DNA of 64,000 nt. Origin: Immersiella caudata. Lineage: Eukaryota; Ascomycota; Sordariomycetes; Sordariales; Lasiosphaeriaceae. Each line of letters begins with the position of its first letter. The first letter of the stretch is position 1. Positions 1 to 12,365 of the stretch are shown one piece after another. A model generated the notes under the pieces. It was not told the origin of the DNA, did not search any database, and saw nothing but the letters and a program-made list of their open reading frames with translations. The translations under genes and the position numbers were made by a program. The DNA lies in the NCBI GenBank assembly GCA_030512335.1, contig JAULSU010000001.1, positions 682,001-746,000 of the forward strand, in the 5' to 3' direction.

Positions 1-352
1 ACATATACAGCAACATGCCCATACCAACACTTTGTGGAACTCTTTGTCCCGGCTCTTTATCCGATTGAGGGTGTGGTACTTGGCGATAATCTGATGGTTC
101 GCGTACGCTACGGTGCTCCTGGGGTGGAGTACTTGGTCGGTCGCAGCAAGATGGTCGTCGGCGGACGCTTTCGGTTTTGGGTCCACGCGCCAGGCACTGC
201 CACACACCGACTCGAAGGTTATTCTTCTCAATTTGAGCCGCATCTGCGAGGAATCGGACCAGGCCCCGGATCGATAGAGGATATAACCCGAACCATCTCG
301 ACCCCTAGAATAAGGTTCCACTGTCGGGACCGACGGCACCCACCAGTTACCG

Positions 353-1519
353 ATGCATCCCCCATGGCCAGGGCATTGGTCAGTGGCTCTAGCCCCTCTC
401 GCAATGTTTCCGCATCTCGGCACAGCCAGAGCGATACCAGCCACCAAGCTAGATCCTCGCGGGCTAGATGAGTACGTGGTATTGGCCAACTGTATCAGCG
501 ATGATGGAATCAGATCCTCCCAGATGGCCTACTTTCCCGGATCTCCAAACGCTAGCCCAAATGTGGTTGCAGAGACATCCTACGGTCAGACGTCTGTGTG
601 GGAGAACAGTGTAACCTCTGGCAGGTTTGACAACGGCAACATCTTCACCTCCACCATTGGGCCGCCAGTCGCCCAAGGGGAGTTTGCCGGGACGGGGAAA
701 GCAAGCCAGGGCTCCTTCTCGTGCTGGAGAAACCACCGCAAGAACTTGTACAACTGGGCAGAGCACTTGTGCACCGGCATATATGACTGCAACCGAAAAT
801 GTATGCATCAACCTTTTCGCTGATAGTTCGGTTCCGTGGGGGCTAACACGCAGGGGTTTCTGATAGCGCCGCCTGCTCCACCAGCTCCACCAGCTCCACC
901 AGCTCCACCAGCTCCACCAGCTCCACCAGCTCCACCAGCTCCACCAGCTCCAGCAACTCCCACGCCTACGACGCCACTCATCACAACCCAGCTCATAGAA
1001 CCTGCTCCCTTGGCCACCCGGACGAGCTCTTTGTCATCCTCTTCTTTACGCGAAACTAGCCCTGCTACGGTGGATGTTGGCCAACATCCTCCTACAACGT
1101 CAGCAGCGGGGGCAACCCCTCAGGAGACAACAGCGAGTACGTTTTCATCAGTGCGCCGCAGCTCTACGGCGGCCCCTAACCAAGAAATAGAAGCCAGCTT
1201 CTCAATCACCAACACATCTCTTAGCACGGCATCTCCGACCACTGTCAGCTCCACGGGCCCTGCCACCCCTCAGCCAACTACCGAGCCGCCAGCTGATGAT
1301 CGAGACGGGCTGACAAGAGGAGGTGAGATTGGCAGCATTGTTGGAGACACGGTTGGCTTTCTGACGCTGACGGGCGCAATCTTCGGCTTTTGGTTGAGGA
1401 GACGCAATGAGAGACTAAAAACGGGAGCAGAAACGAATGGAGGACAGCAGCAAGCGGCGTCGGCACCACCAACCACAACGGTCCCGGCGGACATGAGTCT
1501 CATAGAACACAAGGAGTGA
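353..1519 (+). CDS. Cell-surface type I membrane protein with Pro/Ala and Ser/Thr-rich stalk
   Basis: Two exons, 353-800 and 867-1519, give 366 residues; the intron 801-866 (GTATGC...TGATAG, with CTAAC near 843) keeps the frame. A nearer acceptor at 853 would shift the frame and destroy the downstream membrane segment. The N-terminus looks like a signal peptide (hydrophobic stretch after HWS). A cysteine-containing ectodomain of about 120 residues follows, with the segments EYVVLANC and SFSCW and a final DCNRK. Then come an APP tandem repeat, a Ser/Thr-rich stalk, one membrane helix (IVGDTVGFLTLTGAIFGFW) and a basic cytoplasmic tail starting LRRRN. I recognise the general build of fungal wall/membrane-anchored surface proteins but not a named gene. 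Its role (wall sensing or adhesion) is inference. Confidence 0.7.
868..953 (+). repeat. 9-bp tandem repeat coding APP
   Basis: About nine head-to-tail copies of GCTCCACCA encode Ala-Pro-Pro repeats at the junction between ectodomain and stalk of the surface protein. The copies are nearly identical, so length variation between strains is likely. Confidence 0.9.
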
Positions 1520-1906
1520 GTCACGGCTTAATGCCACGCCCTCTCTGAAAGCCCTGAGTTGATCGGCTGTTGGTGGTTTAGAAACCCCCACGGGAAATAG
1601 CAGCAGCAGGGGCTCAGAATCTTGAGTCTGCTCGTCGCACGGGACTTCCATATCCTAGATAGTCGGCGTAGCCTTACTTTCCTTTTTCCTCCTCTTCATC
1701 ACCTTCCACAATTCTTGTCTCAACCTCTACCCGTTGACCTCTATTCCTTCTACGTCCATCATCAGCGTAATAATCCCTCTCGGTGAGTTCCTGGGCAGCG
1801 CGGTCACGGTGGAGACGGTGATCGCTGCCCCGCAACGTCTCCCTGTCTCACTGCTCCCTTTCTTCATGCTCTTCCAACCTCTTCCTATGTCCTAGATTTC
1901 CGGCTG

Positions 1907-4900
1907 TTAGCATTCTGGTACCTCAGGATCCTTGAGCTTGAGTAACTGAGAAAGACCCAGTGGCTGTAGACGAGGCCCAAGTTCAAGACAAGCCTGAGAA
2001 CGAGCTGCTTCTCCTTGAGAAAAGGGGCTAAGAAGAACACCCAACTCACTTCTCAAAGCCGTCGTAGCAGCGGCGTAGGCGTGGATCTCCTCCCTACTCA
2101 GCACACGGAGCACAATGACAAAGTCATCGCGAACCTCGAATCTCTCCTTTCCAATCGTGAGAGCCTCGGGATTGACCATCTTCCGGCTAAGTTTTGTCCA
2201 CCTTGCCCCTGACGGCACACCCGGCTTAGTTTTGTTGTCCTTGCGTGGTGCGACACCCTCTCGGACTGGGTTCGGTTCCTCGGAGAACTGCGGCTTTGGT
2301 TGCTTGAGAACGCCCTTGATCGGCTTTTCCCCCTCCTCTTTCGGAAACTGTGCACGACCTTGCTCGTCGTCGCCCACTGGCAGTGATAACTCAAGCCGTC
2401 GTGATCCAGAATCTTGAGCCGCAGAGGCAGGGTCCTGAGCGCCTCTCGAAGTTGCAGTACTCCCAGCCTCTGCGGCCTCATCTTTGCGGGAGCGGGCACT
2501 GGGTAGTATGTCCTCATCTAGAGTCCGATTGAGCTTGTCTAGGCCCCATGTCGTTGGCGGTGGGCCTCGCTGTTTGCTATCTCCAGTACGCCTGTCATAT
2601 TTATATCCAAGATCGGTAGTAACACTGACAGTCGGTCGGTAATAACGATCTAAACTCTCCCGCCTATTTCGGGGCCTTTGGTTTTCAAGATCGTATCGCG
2701 CCAGCTCGCCGGGCGTCGTGTAACTGAACTCGCCGAACTCGTCCTCCATAGGACATTCGTCGCCCATACGACGGACCTTGTTCGTCTTTACAGGATCTTG
2801 CAGCTTCCGGGTCCTCAATCCTTGGGATTCATTGGCGTCCATAGACGGAGTTTGCGTGCCGGTCTCCCCTCTTTGCATGGAAGAGGCCGGCTGCGTGTAG
2901 TCCTCCCAGCCGTCATACGTCTGACCGCGCGGGTTCCGCAACGGGTCTTCAGACGTAGTGCTGTCAAAGGGTGAACGCTTTGCCGAGGTATCGGGCTTCA
3001 TAATGGTTTCAATCGGGTTGCCGGGCGTGCTGTCTTGAAGTTCGTCTTCTGTGACCACAGCCCCGCCTAGACGTCCTTCTTGGTCGATGGGCTTGTCAAG
3101 CTCTTTCCGCTCGTTTAGGGCGGATTTTAACTTGACTTCGGCGTCCTGAACTTCGGATGCAGCTTTGAGTAGGGGATGCTGTGGTATCGGGGATACAGGG
3201 GAAGACCCCAGAGGCAGAGGGGGCTGCTCTGCTGGAGTAGTCTTCGGAGACTTTGGCTGTGCTGTGGTTGTGGTTTTGAACTCGCTTGCCGCTTGGTCAC
3301 CGCGAGATCTCTGATACGCAGTGTAGAGGAGCTTTCGGCCGTTGTCTAACGAAGAGGTGAGTAACGATATCCCAAAAGTCAGTGTTTTGAATCTCGTACC
3401 AATGTAAATATAGTCCTTTTGGTCATCGTCCCATTCCCATTGCCAGGCATAATCCTTCACAGGTGCACGTTGCGCTCCAGAAGGAGGAGTCTTCGCGGAC
3501 TCTGGCGTTTTTTGGCGAGGAGCATGGTTGAAATCTCCGTCTCCAGGGCTACCCATTTCATCGTCCTTGATAACTGCTGGTGTCACAGTGCCAGTGGAGT
3601 GTGGGGGCGGCAGGCCAGGACCAGGGACATCCAACGATGGCGCCCCTTCGTCGGGACCGGGATCAAGGATCGCAACTTTGACCTTCGGTTCCTCTCCAAC
3701 GGCTCCGACTCCGCTGCTGTCTTCGTCGTCACTGTCTTCCTCGCTTTCGTCGCTGCGTTGCTCGTTCCTATCCGCCTCGGCTTGAGCAAGCGAGGGTAAT
3801 GCGAACAGCGCAACCTGCTCTTGGTGACGACCGACGTGGCGTTGGTACTGTTTCTTTGAGGACAGAGACTCCTCGCAGAATGGACAGGCAATCCCGTCCT
3901 CAAAACGTATTGGTCTCACGCTCAGGCTCACCATTGCATCTAGCTGGCTGTCTGGAATGCTGTTTGGGTGAACCGTGCGGACATGGGCTTTGCATGCCGC
4001 ATGAGAAGGGCGTCTTTCTTCACATCCACATGGGCACTGGTAGACCTTTCTGTGATATTCCAGTTCGTGCGCAATCCATTCGTGGCGACGGGCAAATTCT
4101 CTCTCTGGAGTGGTACACTCGGCGTCAAGACAGACGTACGGTCGGAGGTCGCCGTACAAATGTCGTCTGAAGTTGCTATGTTAGAAGAGCCAAAGGGTTC
4201 GAAGGCTTTTTCCAGTGTTACTTACTTCCAAGAGATGTTGTTGGTAGCTTCGACCATCACAAAGCAGAACGGACACTCGAATGGTCCCTTTTGGGCCGCC
4301 TTCGGAAGTGGCGGCGCACGAAGTTGCGCAGCATCCGCAATCGAAGACGCGAACGAAGTCTCAGACACACCACTGTCGGAACGAGCGTCTTCGTTGATCA
4401 CCTCCGTGCTGTGTTGTGCTTTGTCACCACTATCCTTGAGTTCTCGCGGTATCGATGACGCAATGGTACTGGCAGCGTTCTCTGGTGTCGGCCTTTCGGG
4501 ATCGAGACCTTGACACAGCTTGGCGTGGTGTGACTCGCGGTACTTGAAGTATTGGCGTCTCCTGGAGATGGCTTTGCCCAGCCGAACAGCGAGGTCTTCG
4601 CTCATAGCTCCGCCAAACTTCGACCTCACATGCTGGATATCGAAGGGCTCGTAGTGAGATGTTTCTGTGGGGGCAGATGCAACGAATCGGTCGTGAGGGG
4701 CCGGGTTCCTAATGGAGACGCTGAGTCGGAGAAGACAATTGACCACATCGACAACATCGACGGCGATCTGGCCGAGCTCCGTGTCGGGGATTCCGTCGTC
4801 GAAGTCGTCTTCAGTTCCCTGGGCATCATCTTCCAACTCGTTCCACGGTGCCTCCTGGCCGGTGGCAATGGCGATAGCATCATCGATCAAGGCGCCTAGA

Positions 4901-5202
4901 TCTTGCAAAAGGTTGATGACTTGTCTTTGAAGATGCGACGCATCCCTGAGACGGTAGCTGAGGGAGCTCCTCCCATTCTTGTGCGCGCCGATATTGCCAG
5001 ACCAAATTCGAAAGCGAGTCTCTTCGTCGCGAAGGCTAACGAGAATGGAGCGCCTCCCTCCATCTTCGTTCATAGCGTCCAGCAAGAGGAGCTGGCGGAA
5101 GGAAGCAAGACATTTGGCGACCAAAGTCGGGATTTTCCCGTCTGTGCCTGGTGCAGCTGGGTTCGAGGACTCGCTGGACCTGGGCTGAGACGAGTCATTC
5201 AT
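1907..5202 (-). CDS. C2H2-type zinc finger protein of fungal-specific architecture
   Basis: Two exons, 5202-4226 and 4166-1907, joined across a 59-bp intron (GTAAGT...TTCAG), give 1078 residues. I start at the ATG of MNDSSQP because the frame upstream lacks protein-like sequence. The N-terminal 300 residues are a helical, leucine-rich region followed by an acidic stretch. Four C/H clusters straddle the intron: ECPFC...H, YVC...C...H..H, YQCPC...H...H and ACPFC...H...H. The remainder is long, charged and disordered, with a short ordered C-terminal tail (KERFEVRDDFVIVLRVLSRE). A further in-frame 54-bp intron at 3399-3346 (GTACGAG...GTTAG) is possible and would only remove 18 residues. DNA or RNA binding is suggested by the fingers, but no function is known to me. 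It is divergent from the DUF7580 gene, with 373 bp between the starts. Confidence 0.8.
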
Positions 5203-5575
5203 CTTGACCGACGCCCGAATGCAGACTCGATTATTGAGGGGAAATCGGCCTGAGATTCCGGATGGCCACTGTTCACTTCGGGCCCGGGGGTCTTGGTCGC
5301 GCTGCCGATAAGAGTTCGAGTTGGTGACGATTCTCAAACGCACCTGCCTCCATCTCGATTTGCGGGGTTCACCTGTCCAGCAGGCGGCACACCTGCCAAC
5401 AGAAACGCTCGACTCAGCTGAGCAACACGTGATACACGCATCTTTCTCAGCCGTACCGGCATAGGCTGTGTGCGTCGAGAAACTACCCCGCTCCACCAGC
5501 CGCGAAATTCACCACGGCTTCCATCACAACCGAGAAAAGCGCACATCGCAAACTGGCATTGCCACGTCACCCATC
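5203..5575. promoter_or_regulatory. Shared divergent promoter region
   Basis: 373 bp between the start codons of the C2H2 gene (minus) and the DUF7580 gene (plus). No clear TATA box or repeated operator was seen; the short distance is the only evidence that the two promoters overlap. Confidence 0.4.
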
Positions 5576-7450
5576 ATGTCCGGCTTTGAAGCTGCCGGGA
5601 TCGTCCTTGGTAGCCTTCCGCTGGTAATATCATCGCTCGAGCATTATCGTGATGGGCTACGAACAATTCAGCGCTGGCGCAAGTACGAGCGTGAGCTCCA
5701 GAGCCTGGTCCGCAACCTCGAAACCGAGAGAGCGAAACTCCAAAATGTCTGCGAAAAGCTGCTCGTGGGCTTAGTACCGCCCTCACGCATAGAAGCGATG
5801 GTAAACAACCCCATGGGCGATTTGTGGCAGGAATCCAATACGCAAAAGAAGATCCGCGCTCGGCTTTGGAGGTCATGGGCTGTCTTCGAGGACACAACCC
5901 GGAGCATGCAGTCGGCTATTGAGGAGCTGATGGAAAAGCTGAGAGTGCCTGTCAGGTCAGAGACAAATGTACGCTCCCAGATCACTCGATCAGAAGCGGC
6001 GCAAAACTTGCCAGTCGCCAGGCTTAGGGAGCCTCAGGTCACAAGGGGCCAGAACTGACATAACTTTCCTCGTTAGCTACCATGGGTCGACACCTCATCC
6101 ATCGCCAAAGAAGTCAAACGGGCCGGATTTGCGCTCAACCGGTCACAGTACGCCGAGCTGCTCAGCACTATCAGGGACGGCGTCTCCAACCTTGAGTCGC
6201 TGATTACAACTAACATCGAGCTGGAGCCTCAGAGACGTGTCAGATCCCGCATCCGGCTCCTATCCATCCTCCACAGTCTCTCTGTCAGCATATACCGGGC
6301 GATCATGTCTAACTTCCGTTGCACATGCAAGCACGGTGTTGGCATGCGTTTAGCAACGTGGCCCGCCGCAGTCACTCCCGACGATATGGAAGAAGACATC
6401 GTCTGTGACATGAAGTTCCACCTCGCCCTCTCTTGCGAAGAGAGCACAAAAGAGGCACCGGGTCTTTGGGAACATGTCTCGGCTGCGCCTTTGCCACCAC
6501 CAGCGCCGGTCCTGCCGCCCACACCAGAACCACTGGCACCAGTCGTAGCCAACACCGCCACAAGGACCAGAAGCCTGAAGAGGAAGCCCAAAAGTGTGGG
6601 GTGGGCGGCGAATGCCCTCTTCCAGTCTAACGCTGCCACCGCCTCGAGTGCAACATCGAGCGTCTCAGTCACGGCCGCTGCCAGCGTCTCGACTACAATC
6701 GCTCACTTTTCCTCCCTCAACTTGTGTGTTCGCGCCAAGGAATCCCAGAAGCCGAGGGAAGGGCAACACTACGGTACAATCGTCGATAGCCTTGCAACTA
6801 GGCCCAGGTACTTTGCCGTTCACCCCGTCTACCGCCAACTGTCCGTCTCGAGCGAGCGAGATGTCTGCTCAGGCGGCTCTCGATTTGTCTCTTTGCGAGA
6901 AATTCTCACCCGACAGAACCGGATGCAACACATGACGTACCGTGACCGCCTCCAGCTGGCGGTTTACGTGGCGTCAAGCGTACTCCAACTTTACGAAACA
7001 CCTTGGCTCCCAAGAACACCAAGTTGCAAAGACATCTTCTTCCCTGTCTGGAACGACTCCCCGTACTATGACCAAGCCTTTGTCGTGGCCGGGAGCAACC
7101 CAACTTTATCCGCGACACCTTTTTTGATCCGAAACCCTACTCTACTTGCCTTGGGCATCCTCCTCATCGAAATCCTTCGTGGTCAAACAATCGACGCCCT
7201 TCGTTCCCCTGACGAGAAGTCCGCTTCCGCTTCCAGAGACGGCATAGCTGGCATGCTGTTGGACTACATGACAGCACAGCGCCTCCTTTCCGATGTTTAC
7301 CAGGCTAGTTCCAACTACGGCAGTGCGGTGCGTCGCTGCATCAACGGGGAGTTTTCAGGACAGACGCTAGACTTGGATGATGAGGACTTTCGACAGGAAG
7401 TGTATTCGGGGGTCGTCGCGTTGTTGGAAGAGGATTTGAGTCATGCCTGA
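5576..7450 (+). CDS. DUF7580 domain protein (HeLo/prion-inhibition-like N-terminus)
   Basis: Exons 5576-5968 and 6077-7450 are separated by a 108-bp intron (GTACGC...CGTTAG, CTGAC branch point); the product is 588 residues. The start MSGFEAAGIVLGSLPLVISS is the usual amphipathic beginning of this fungal family. Next come a helical bundle (HYRDGLRTIQRWRKYERELQ), a low-complexity Pro/Ser region near residues 230-290, and a C-terminal DUF7580 region with the family segments SLREIL, RLQLAVYVASSVLQLYETPWLP and NPTLLALGILLIEILRGQ. That last part resembles a degenerate kinase C-lobe and shows no catalytic motifs. Relatives are often placed near heterokaryon-incompatibility-type genes; a role in non-self response is inference. 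Confidence 0.85.
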
Positions 7451-8416
7451 CGCAAGCATTGGGAAATTCTCAAATCATTGGCACGCCCGCAACGTCGCCG
7501 TCCAGCCAATCACCGAGCCGTAGGTTGACGGACGGATGGGGTAGCAAAGGGGAGGTGAGACTAGCAGCATTGCTGCAACCCCCGCTGGCTTCCTAACGGT
7601 TTTGCGCAAGATTCATGCTTCGGCGGGAGGGACGCAACGACAACCAATGACGGGAGGCGAAGAATACCAAGAAAGTTCACAGAAGCCAGCCTGCAAAAGT
7701 TGCGCCGACAAAGTTTGTATGCCGAGATGAAACCAAGATGGGGAGAGAGTCTTGGCCCGCGCCACACCGGTCCGCCTGCGAGATTTCCAGAACTGAGTCG
7801 GTGTAGCGTGTCTCGGTCCAACGATTCGTCAGTGAAGCGTCACAGCGGTCATGCTCCAAAACGGCCAATGAGACGGCGCCAGGCCCGGGGAAGTTTTTTC
7901 TGTTCCGCCCCTAGCGCGCTGCTGGGTGCGCCACGAAAATCCCTGCGATCGGCAGTGTCCTACAGACAACCTTCCTCATCGCGGGAACTCGCCGCCTGTG
8001 CCCCCGAAGCCCGACATGGGAAAAGCAAGTGCCCTGGCAGCCACATTTTTCTGGCTGACTCGCTTACCCCTCGCTGATCCAATCGCCTTAGACTGCAAGA
8101 CACTCCGAATCTCACCAACTGGCCAAAACGCATGACCAAAATGCGAAAAAAAACCTTTACGGCGACGCGCCTTGCCCCATCTCCACCATTCTTGGCACAG
8201 CAGCACAGCCCACGCTCGTCAAAAGCGATGGGATTTACAATCCGCTCTTAAGGTGGGAGGGTCTTCTCTACAATTCCTCCTCTTCAGTTTGAGGGGATAC
8301 CGGCTGCGCCCCGATCTCCCTTCGATGTGCACCCGCAGCGACTCCCCTCTTGCCCCTGAGGAGCGAACGCTGTGCCCGATGCCGCACCCCTGTGGCTGAG
8401 TCCCAAGACGTCAAAA
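7451..8416. other. Intergenic, no gene seen
   Basis: About 970 bp between two plus-strand genes. Several short open frames exist on both strands but none shows protein-like composition, conserved motifs or splice structure. It presumably holds the DUF7580 3' end and the SAT4-like promoter. Confidence 0.5.
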
Positions 8417-9770
8417 ATGGCGTCAGCTTCCCCTCTGTCGCCCAGTGGGGGCGACGATGACATCTCAGCCTCCATCATTGCAAGTGCCGTCTCCACTTTG
8501 GCCGTAGCTACCGTCGCCGTCGCGGCCCGGTTCTACACCCGTGTCGTGATCAAAGGCGCCTTGGTGACCGAGGACTGGTTTGTCCTCGCCGCATGGGTGA
8601 GCGACACACTCGGCTACGCCGTCTCCGAGGGTAGCGATCAGTCCTGACAATACAACGCAGCTTCTTTCGGTTGGTTTCACCGTTTCCACGGTTATGCGTA
8701 CGTCCCTGGTTCCTCTTCTTCGCCCGGTGGTGGCCTGGATCACTGATTGGGTCCCTTAGAAGCCAAGTCCGCCCTCGGCCGTCACATCTGGACGCTACAG
8801 CCAGAGGATTTCCTCGCCTGGGGCAAAGTGAGAGAGCGCCTGGGCCACGCCCACCTTGTCCCACCGTGATGGACTCAAGCTGATGGATACTGTACAGGCC
8901 TCATGGACTACGCTCCTCTTCTACCAGCTGAGCTTGGCATGCTCCAAGATTTCCATCCTTCTGCTGTACCTGCGCGTCCTCACCTACACCTGGGCCCGCC
9001 GCGCCGCCTGGGTCCTCTTCGCCATCATCGTCATCTACAGCACGCTCTACTTCATATCGACCGTGACTCTGTGCGTCCCCTTGGAGGCGCTCTGGAACCC
9101 GGCCGTGGAAGGCAGTTGCCATAGAAGCCCCGTCTATATGTGGCTGGGCATCGGTTTTCACATTGTGACGGACTTTTTAATGTTCGCGCTACCGGTGCCG
9201 GTTGTCATCCTCATGAGAGTGGTGCTGAAACAGCGACTCATGCTGCTGCTCATCTTCGCGCTGGGCTTCTTGTGTGTTCAAAACCATCTCTGTTATTTTG
9301 GTTCTTATTGTTCTGACTTGACTATCTCTAGTGCTTGTCTCATCTCCCTCCTTCGAGCCCTCCTGATGAAGCCCATTATCGGGTCGCAGGATTTTTCGTG
9401 GGACTTTGTCCCCATAGCGCACTGGACTTCAGCCGAGGTTAACACGGCCATCGTTTGCGCCTGTCTCCTCGCCACCAAACCCCTCGTCAGCTTGCTCTGG
9501 AGCAAGCTGCGCTGTGCGCTGCGGCTACCCGAGCAGCAAACAAGCCTTGGGAGTGGACCGCCGACGATAGGGTCCGACTCCGTCAGGGGTGCGAAACTAC
9601 CAGATAGCTTGGACAGGCTAGAACGAGGATATGGGAAGGACAAGGTTCTGTTTAGTGCCACGGAACCCGAGAGTCCTGCCCTACCCGTGGGGGATGTTGG
9701 TCGGCGGCAAGGTGCTATTGGTATGGAGGAGTTTGATGCTGTCCAGCAGGGAAGGAGATTAGATGTCTGA
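8417..9770 (+). CDS. SAT4/fungal rhodopsin-fold integral membrane protein
   Basis: Five exons (8417-8596, 8661-8697, 8760-8827, 8898-9271, 9332-9770) join in frame to 365 residues, with introns of 60-70 bp. The order matches the fungal rhodopsin/SAT4 fold: helix 1 ending in VAARFYTR, the motif EDWFVLAAW, the loop SALGRHIWTLQPEDF, the helix FYQLSLACSKISILLLYLR, then VPLEALWNP with a C...C pair, PVPVVILMRVVLKQR, and the last helix WTSAEVNTAIVCACLLATKP. No CFEM domain precedes it, so it is not a classical Pth11-type receptor with CFEM. The cytoplasmic tail of about 90 residues is disordered. Function is unknown for most of the family; a sensing role at the plasma membrane is the usual guess. Confidence 0.85.
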
Positions 9771-10766
9771 AAAAGTTGCTCACCTTGTCCCATTATGAAT
9801 CCCGTTCAACCTATGCTAGCATTTGAAGAGACCGAAATTGCGCGCGGAGTGCACGCCACAGGAGAAGGAGATGGCGTTGGTGGTGTAGGGATAGGCTTGG
9901 CCACAGGGTTGTTACTGCTATTTCCTGTCAGGGTTGGCCGAAGTCCAGACACTGCTGTCAGCTCTGGGTGCGATATAGCTTCTGAGCTGCTGAGCGGGGA
10001 GCTTGGGACTTGCAGTGGACTGAAGCGCGAGTTGTTTGGCGAAACCGGGGGAGGGGCAAAGCAGTGATGCAACACGCGTTTGTTGTTGTGTCTGAGTGGT
10101 TGCCTGGGAGTTGCGGTTTGCCCCACTTTGACTCAAGCAGAGACTCAGCAACTTTCTGACACGCGACTCAATCTCGACTCAACTCATCACACAACAGCAA
10201 ACTCATCTCATCAATCACAGGGACACTTTATCAGATTTTAAGTCGCCTATTGTGTTTTCATCATCTTTCGAGCTTCGGCTCATTTCCCTCGTCACTTTTC
10301 TCCTTTTGAGATATATTTTTGCGCATCTTGAGTCGTCGCTGCGTCGCTGCCTCTCACTTCAGCCGCTTTCCTCTGTTGTGCAGCTTGAGCAGTAACGTTG
10401 TGCCTATTGCTACCTTTTTAGCCTGCTAGCAATTTTCGCCAAGTCGACCGCTCTTCATTCAGCGTCGCGCTCATCACCGAGAGACACCAATTTGCAGTCG
10501 CTTGCGACGGATTCGTGACTCTGACTGCGATTCCGCGCTCACACACTGAGTCAACACCAACGCGTCTCTCGCGTCACGACAACAATCGCCGATAGCTGAA
10601 TCGCGAAAGTCACCTAGTCAATAACTGCCCCGCAGTCACAGGTCTAGGAGTTATCGCCTTGCTTTTATTTGGTGGCATCGTCACGTAGTGCGTTCAGTCC
10701 TCTCGGACAGAAAAGGTGGTTATCAACACTCTCAATACTCCCATCGCTGTGCGAACATTGAGCGCA
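9771..10766. promoter_or_regulatory. Long upstream region of the proline-rich gene
   Basis: Nearly 1 kb with a pyrimidine-rich, C/T-heavy stretch from about 10160 to 10600 rich in CTCA and TCATC words, typical of fungal leaders. A CCCCACTTT word at 10131-10139 resembles one found upstream of genes in the paralog array. No convincing gene was seen. Confidence 0.35.
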
Positions 10767-12104
10767 ATGTACTTCAGAATCCCCAAGCCAACAATGGCGG
10801 AGCGCGCCAGTGAGCGACCTGTTCCCCAAGCACCCGCCATCTCGCGCACGAGAACCCCGACCATTCCCCCAATTTTTGGTCCGCGAGGACCAAGCATACC
10901 GCGCCCATTCCGACGCAAGCCAGTGCCGAAACGAGATGAGACACAAGGAAGACTTGTAGGACCGAGAGAGCGTGTCAAGACACCATTTGAGATGTATCGA
11001 GAGGATGTGAGATACAAGGAGCGTCAAAGGGAGTGCAAGGCTGCGTACGAGTCGTTGAGAGGTAGCATTTCATCGAGACCAGGAAGACCGCAAGGTCCGC
11101 GGTTTCCCACCCCTCGTGCTGTTGGCCCAGCTTCTCTTTATCCCAGCCGGGAGCCTTCGCCGTTCATTCACCCCAACAACAGCGTCAGAAATAGGCATGC
11201 TCAGGTTTCTGTGTTTCCCAGACTTACTGGGGCTAGACCTCTAGTCACTTGCAAACCTCTGCCAAAGATTCCCAGACCTGTGTTGAATACCAACAGGTCT
11301 CTTCCCTCGCTTCCACGAAAGCCCTTGCCCGTAATGAAGACCCCGGTGCCAATGCTGGGTTCGCCTATCATCAGAAAGTCTTTGCCATCCCTTCCTACGG
11401 ACCAGGGTCCCCTCATGGCGGCCTTGCTGTCTCATCCCATTCTGCAGCCCGTTCCAATCAGGGCGCCTAGTTACCGCCGGACCCTTGTGGTTCCGAGGAA
11501 GCTTCCGTCTACCCCATTGGTGAATTGTCTTCGTACTGAGCCATTGATCAGCGAGTCTTCTGCAGAAGAAGGCGAAATTTCATCACCCCAATCTCATCCA
11601 CCCTCGCGAGGCTTTACCCCGTCAAGTGGAGCATCCCGCTCACCTCGTAAGCCTCTCGCCACACCGACGCTCTCACCTCTTTTTGAAGAGCCCGCCCCCT
11701 TGACCATCCAAAGGGCCGAAAGGGCCTTCAGGACTCTTCTCAGCAGCTACTCGCATGGTCGTCGCTTGCCGCACTCTAGATCGATGGGTAAACTGCCCCC
11801 TATCACGCCCAGCCCCTACAAAGAGAAGGGTACAGACTCCTCACGGGAGAGTCATTCATCACTGGACAAGTCGCTTCCAGAGTCATACACCGGCTCGAGC
11901 ATGGGAAGTCTTACGACTGAGGATGACGAGCTGGGGAGTATTTCCTACGTGTCAGTTGATGACATGAATGAAGCTGCAGAGGAGCTTCTGAACATCACGC
12001 TTCCCTACCGGCCGGCGTACTGCGAGACGGTTACTGATTCGGATATTCACACACTGCCAAGTAGCCCGTTGGTAGGAGAAGCTTCATTTTGGGCTTGGTC
12101 ATAA
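10767..12104 (+). CDS. Proline/serine-rich disordered protein, unrecognised
   Basis: Single exon of 445 residues from the first in-frame ATG (MYFRIPKPTM). It is basic and proline-rich throughout, with repeated SLPSLP and KPLP motifs around residues 190-230 that look like SH3-type ligands. The acidic C-terminal third ends in SFWAWS. No globular domain, signal peptide or membrane helix is visible. Its composition is like that of the disordered paralogs at 27-45 kb, but I see no shared module, so I do not count it in that family. A scaffold or regulatory role is inference only. Confidence 0.65.
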   Translation: MYFRIPKPTMAERASERPVPQAPAISRTRTPTIPPIFGPRGPSIPRPFRRKPVPKRDETQGRLVGPRERVKTPFEMYREDVRYKERQRECKAAYESLRGSISSRPGRPQGPRFPTPRAVGPASLYPSREPSPFIHPNNSVRNRHAQVSVFPRLTGARPLVTCKPLPKIPRPVLNTNRSLPSLPRKPLPVMKTPVPMLGSPIIRKSLPSLPTDQGPLMAALLSHPILQPVPIRAPSYRRTLVVPRKLPSTPLVNCLRTEPLISESSAEEGEISSPQSHPPSRGFTPSSGASRSPRKPLATPTLSPLFEEPAPLTIQRAERAFRTLLSSYSHGRRLPHSRSMGKLPPITPSPYKEKGTDSSRESHSSLDKSLPESYTGSSMGSLTTEDDELGSISYVSVDDMNEAAEELLNITLPYRPAYCETVTDSDIHTLPSSPLVGEASFWAWS

Positions 12105-12365
12105 ACTCTTCTGTTCCGGTCTGATCCACTTGGGGATTCTGGGGAGATAATGAAGTTAAAAATGAAGGAAAGGATTTTTTTTCATGGTACTAGGCCTGGG
12201 GGTAAATAGAGGCTAGTGCACTTCTCACAGGGAATCTTACTGTTAATCAGGTTGTAATCCCAGAGGTTTTAGACAGTAGTAGTGAGAGAGAAAATGGGAA
12301 CGTGGCGGCGATGCAATTACAGCTTCGTGTGCTAACAAGTGGACAGTAGTAGTTAAGACTGTTAA

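Noticed and set aside
34..471. Open frame of 145 codons upstream of the surface protein gene
   Set aside because: No motif, no splice link to the following gene, and it overlaps a frame with a far better signal-peptide start at 353.
464..1017. Minus-strand frames with poly-Gly/Ala repeats opposite the surface protein
   Set aside because: They are antisense images of the APP repeat and the exon; composition is explained by the plus-strand gene.
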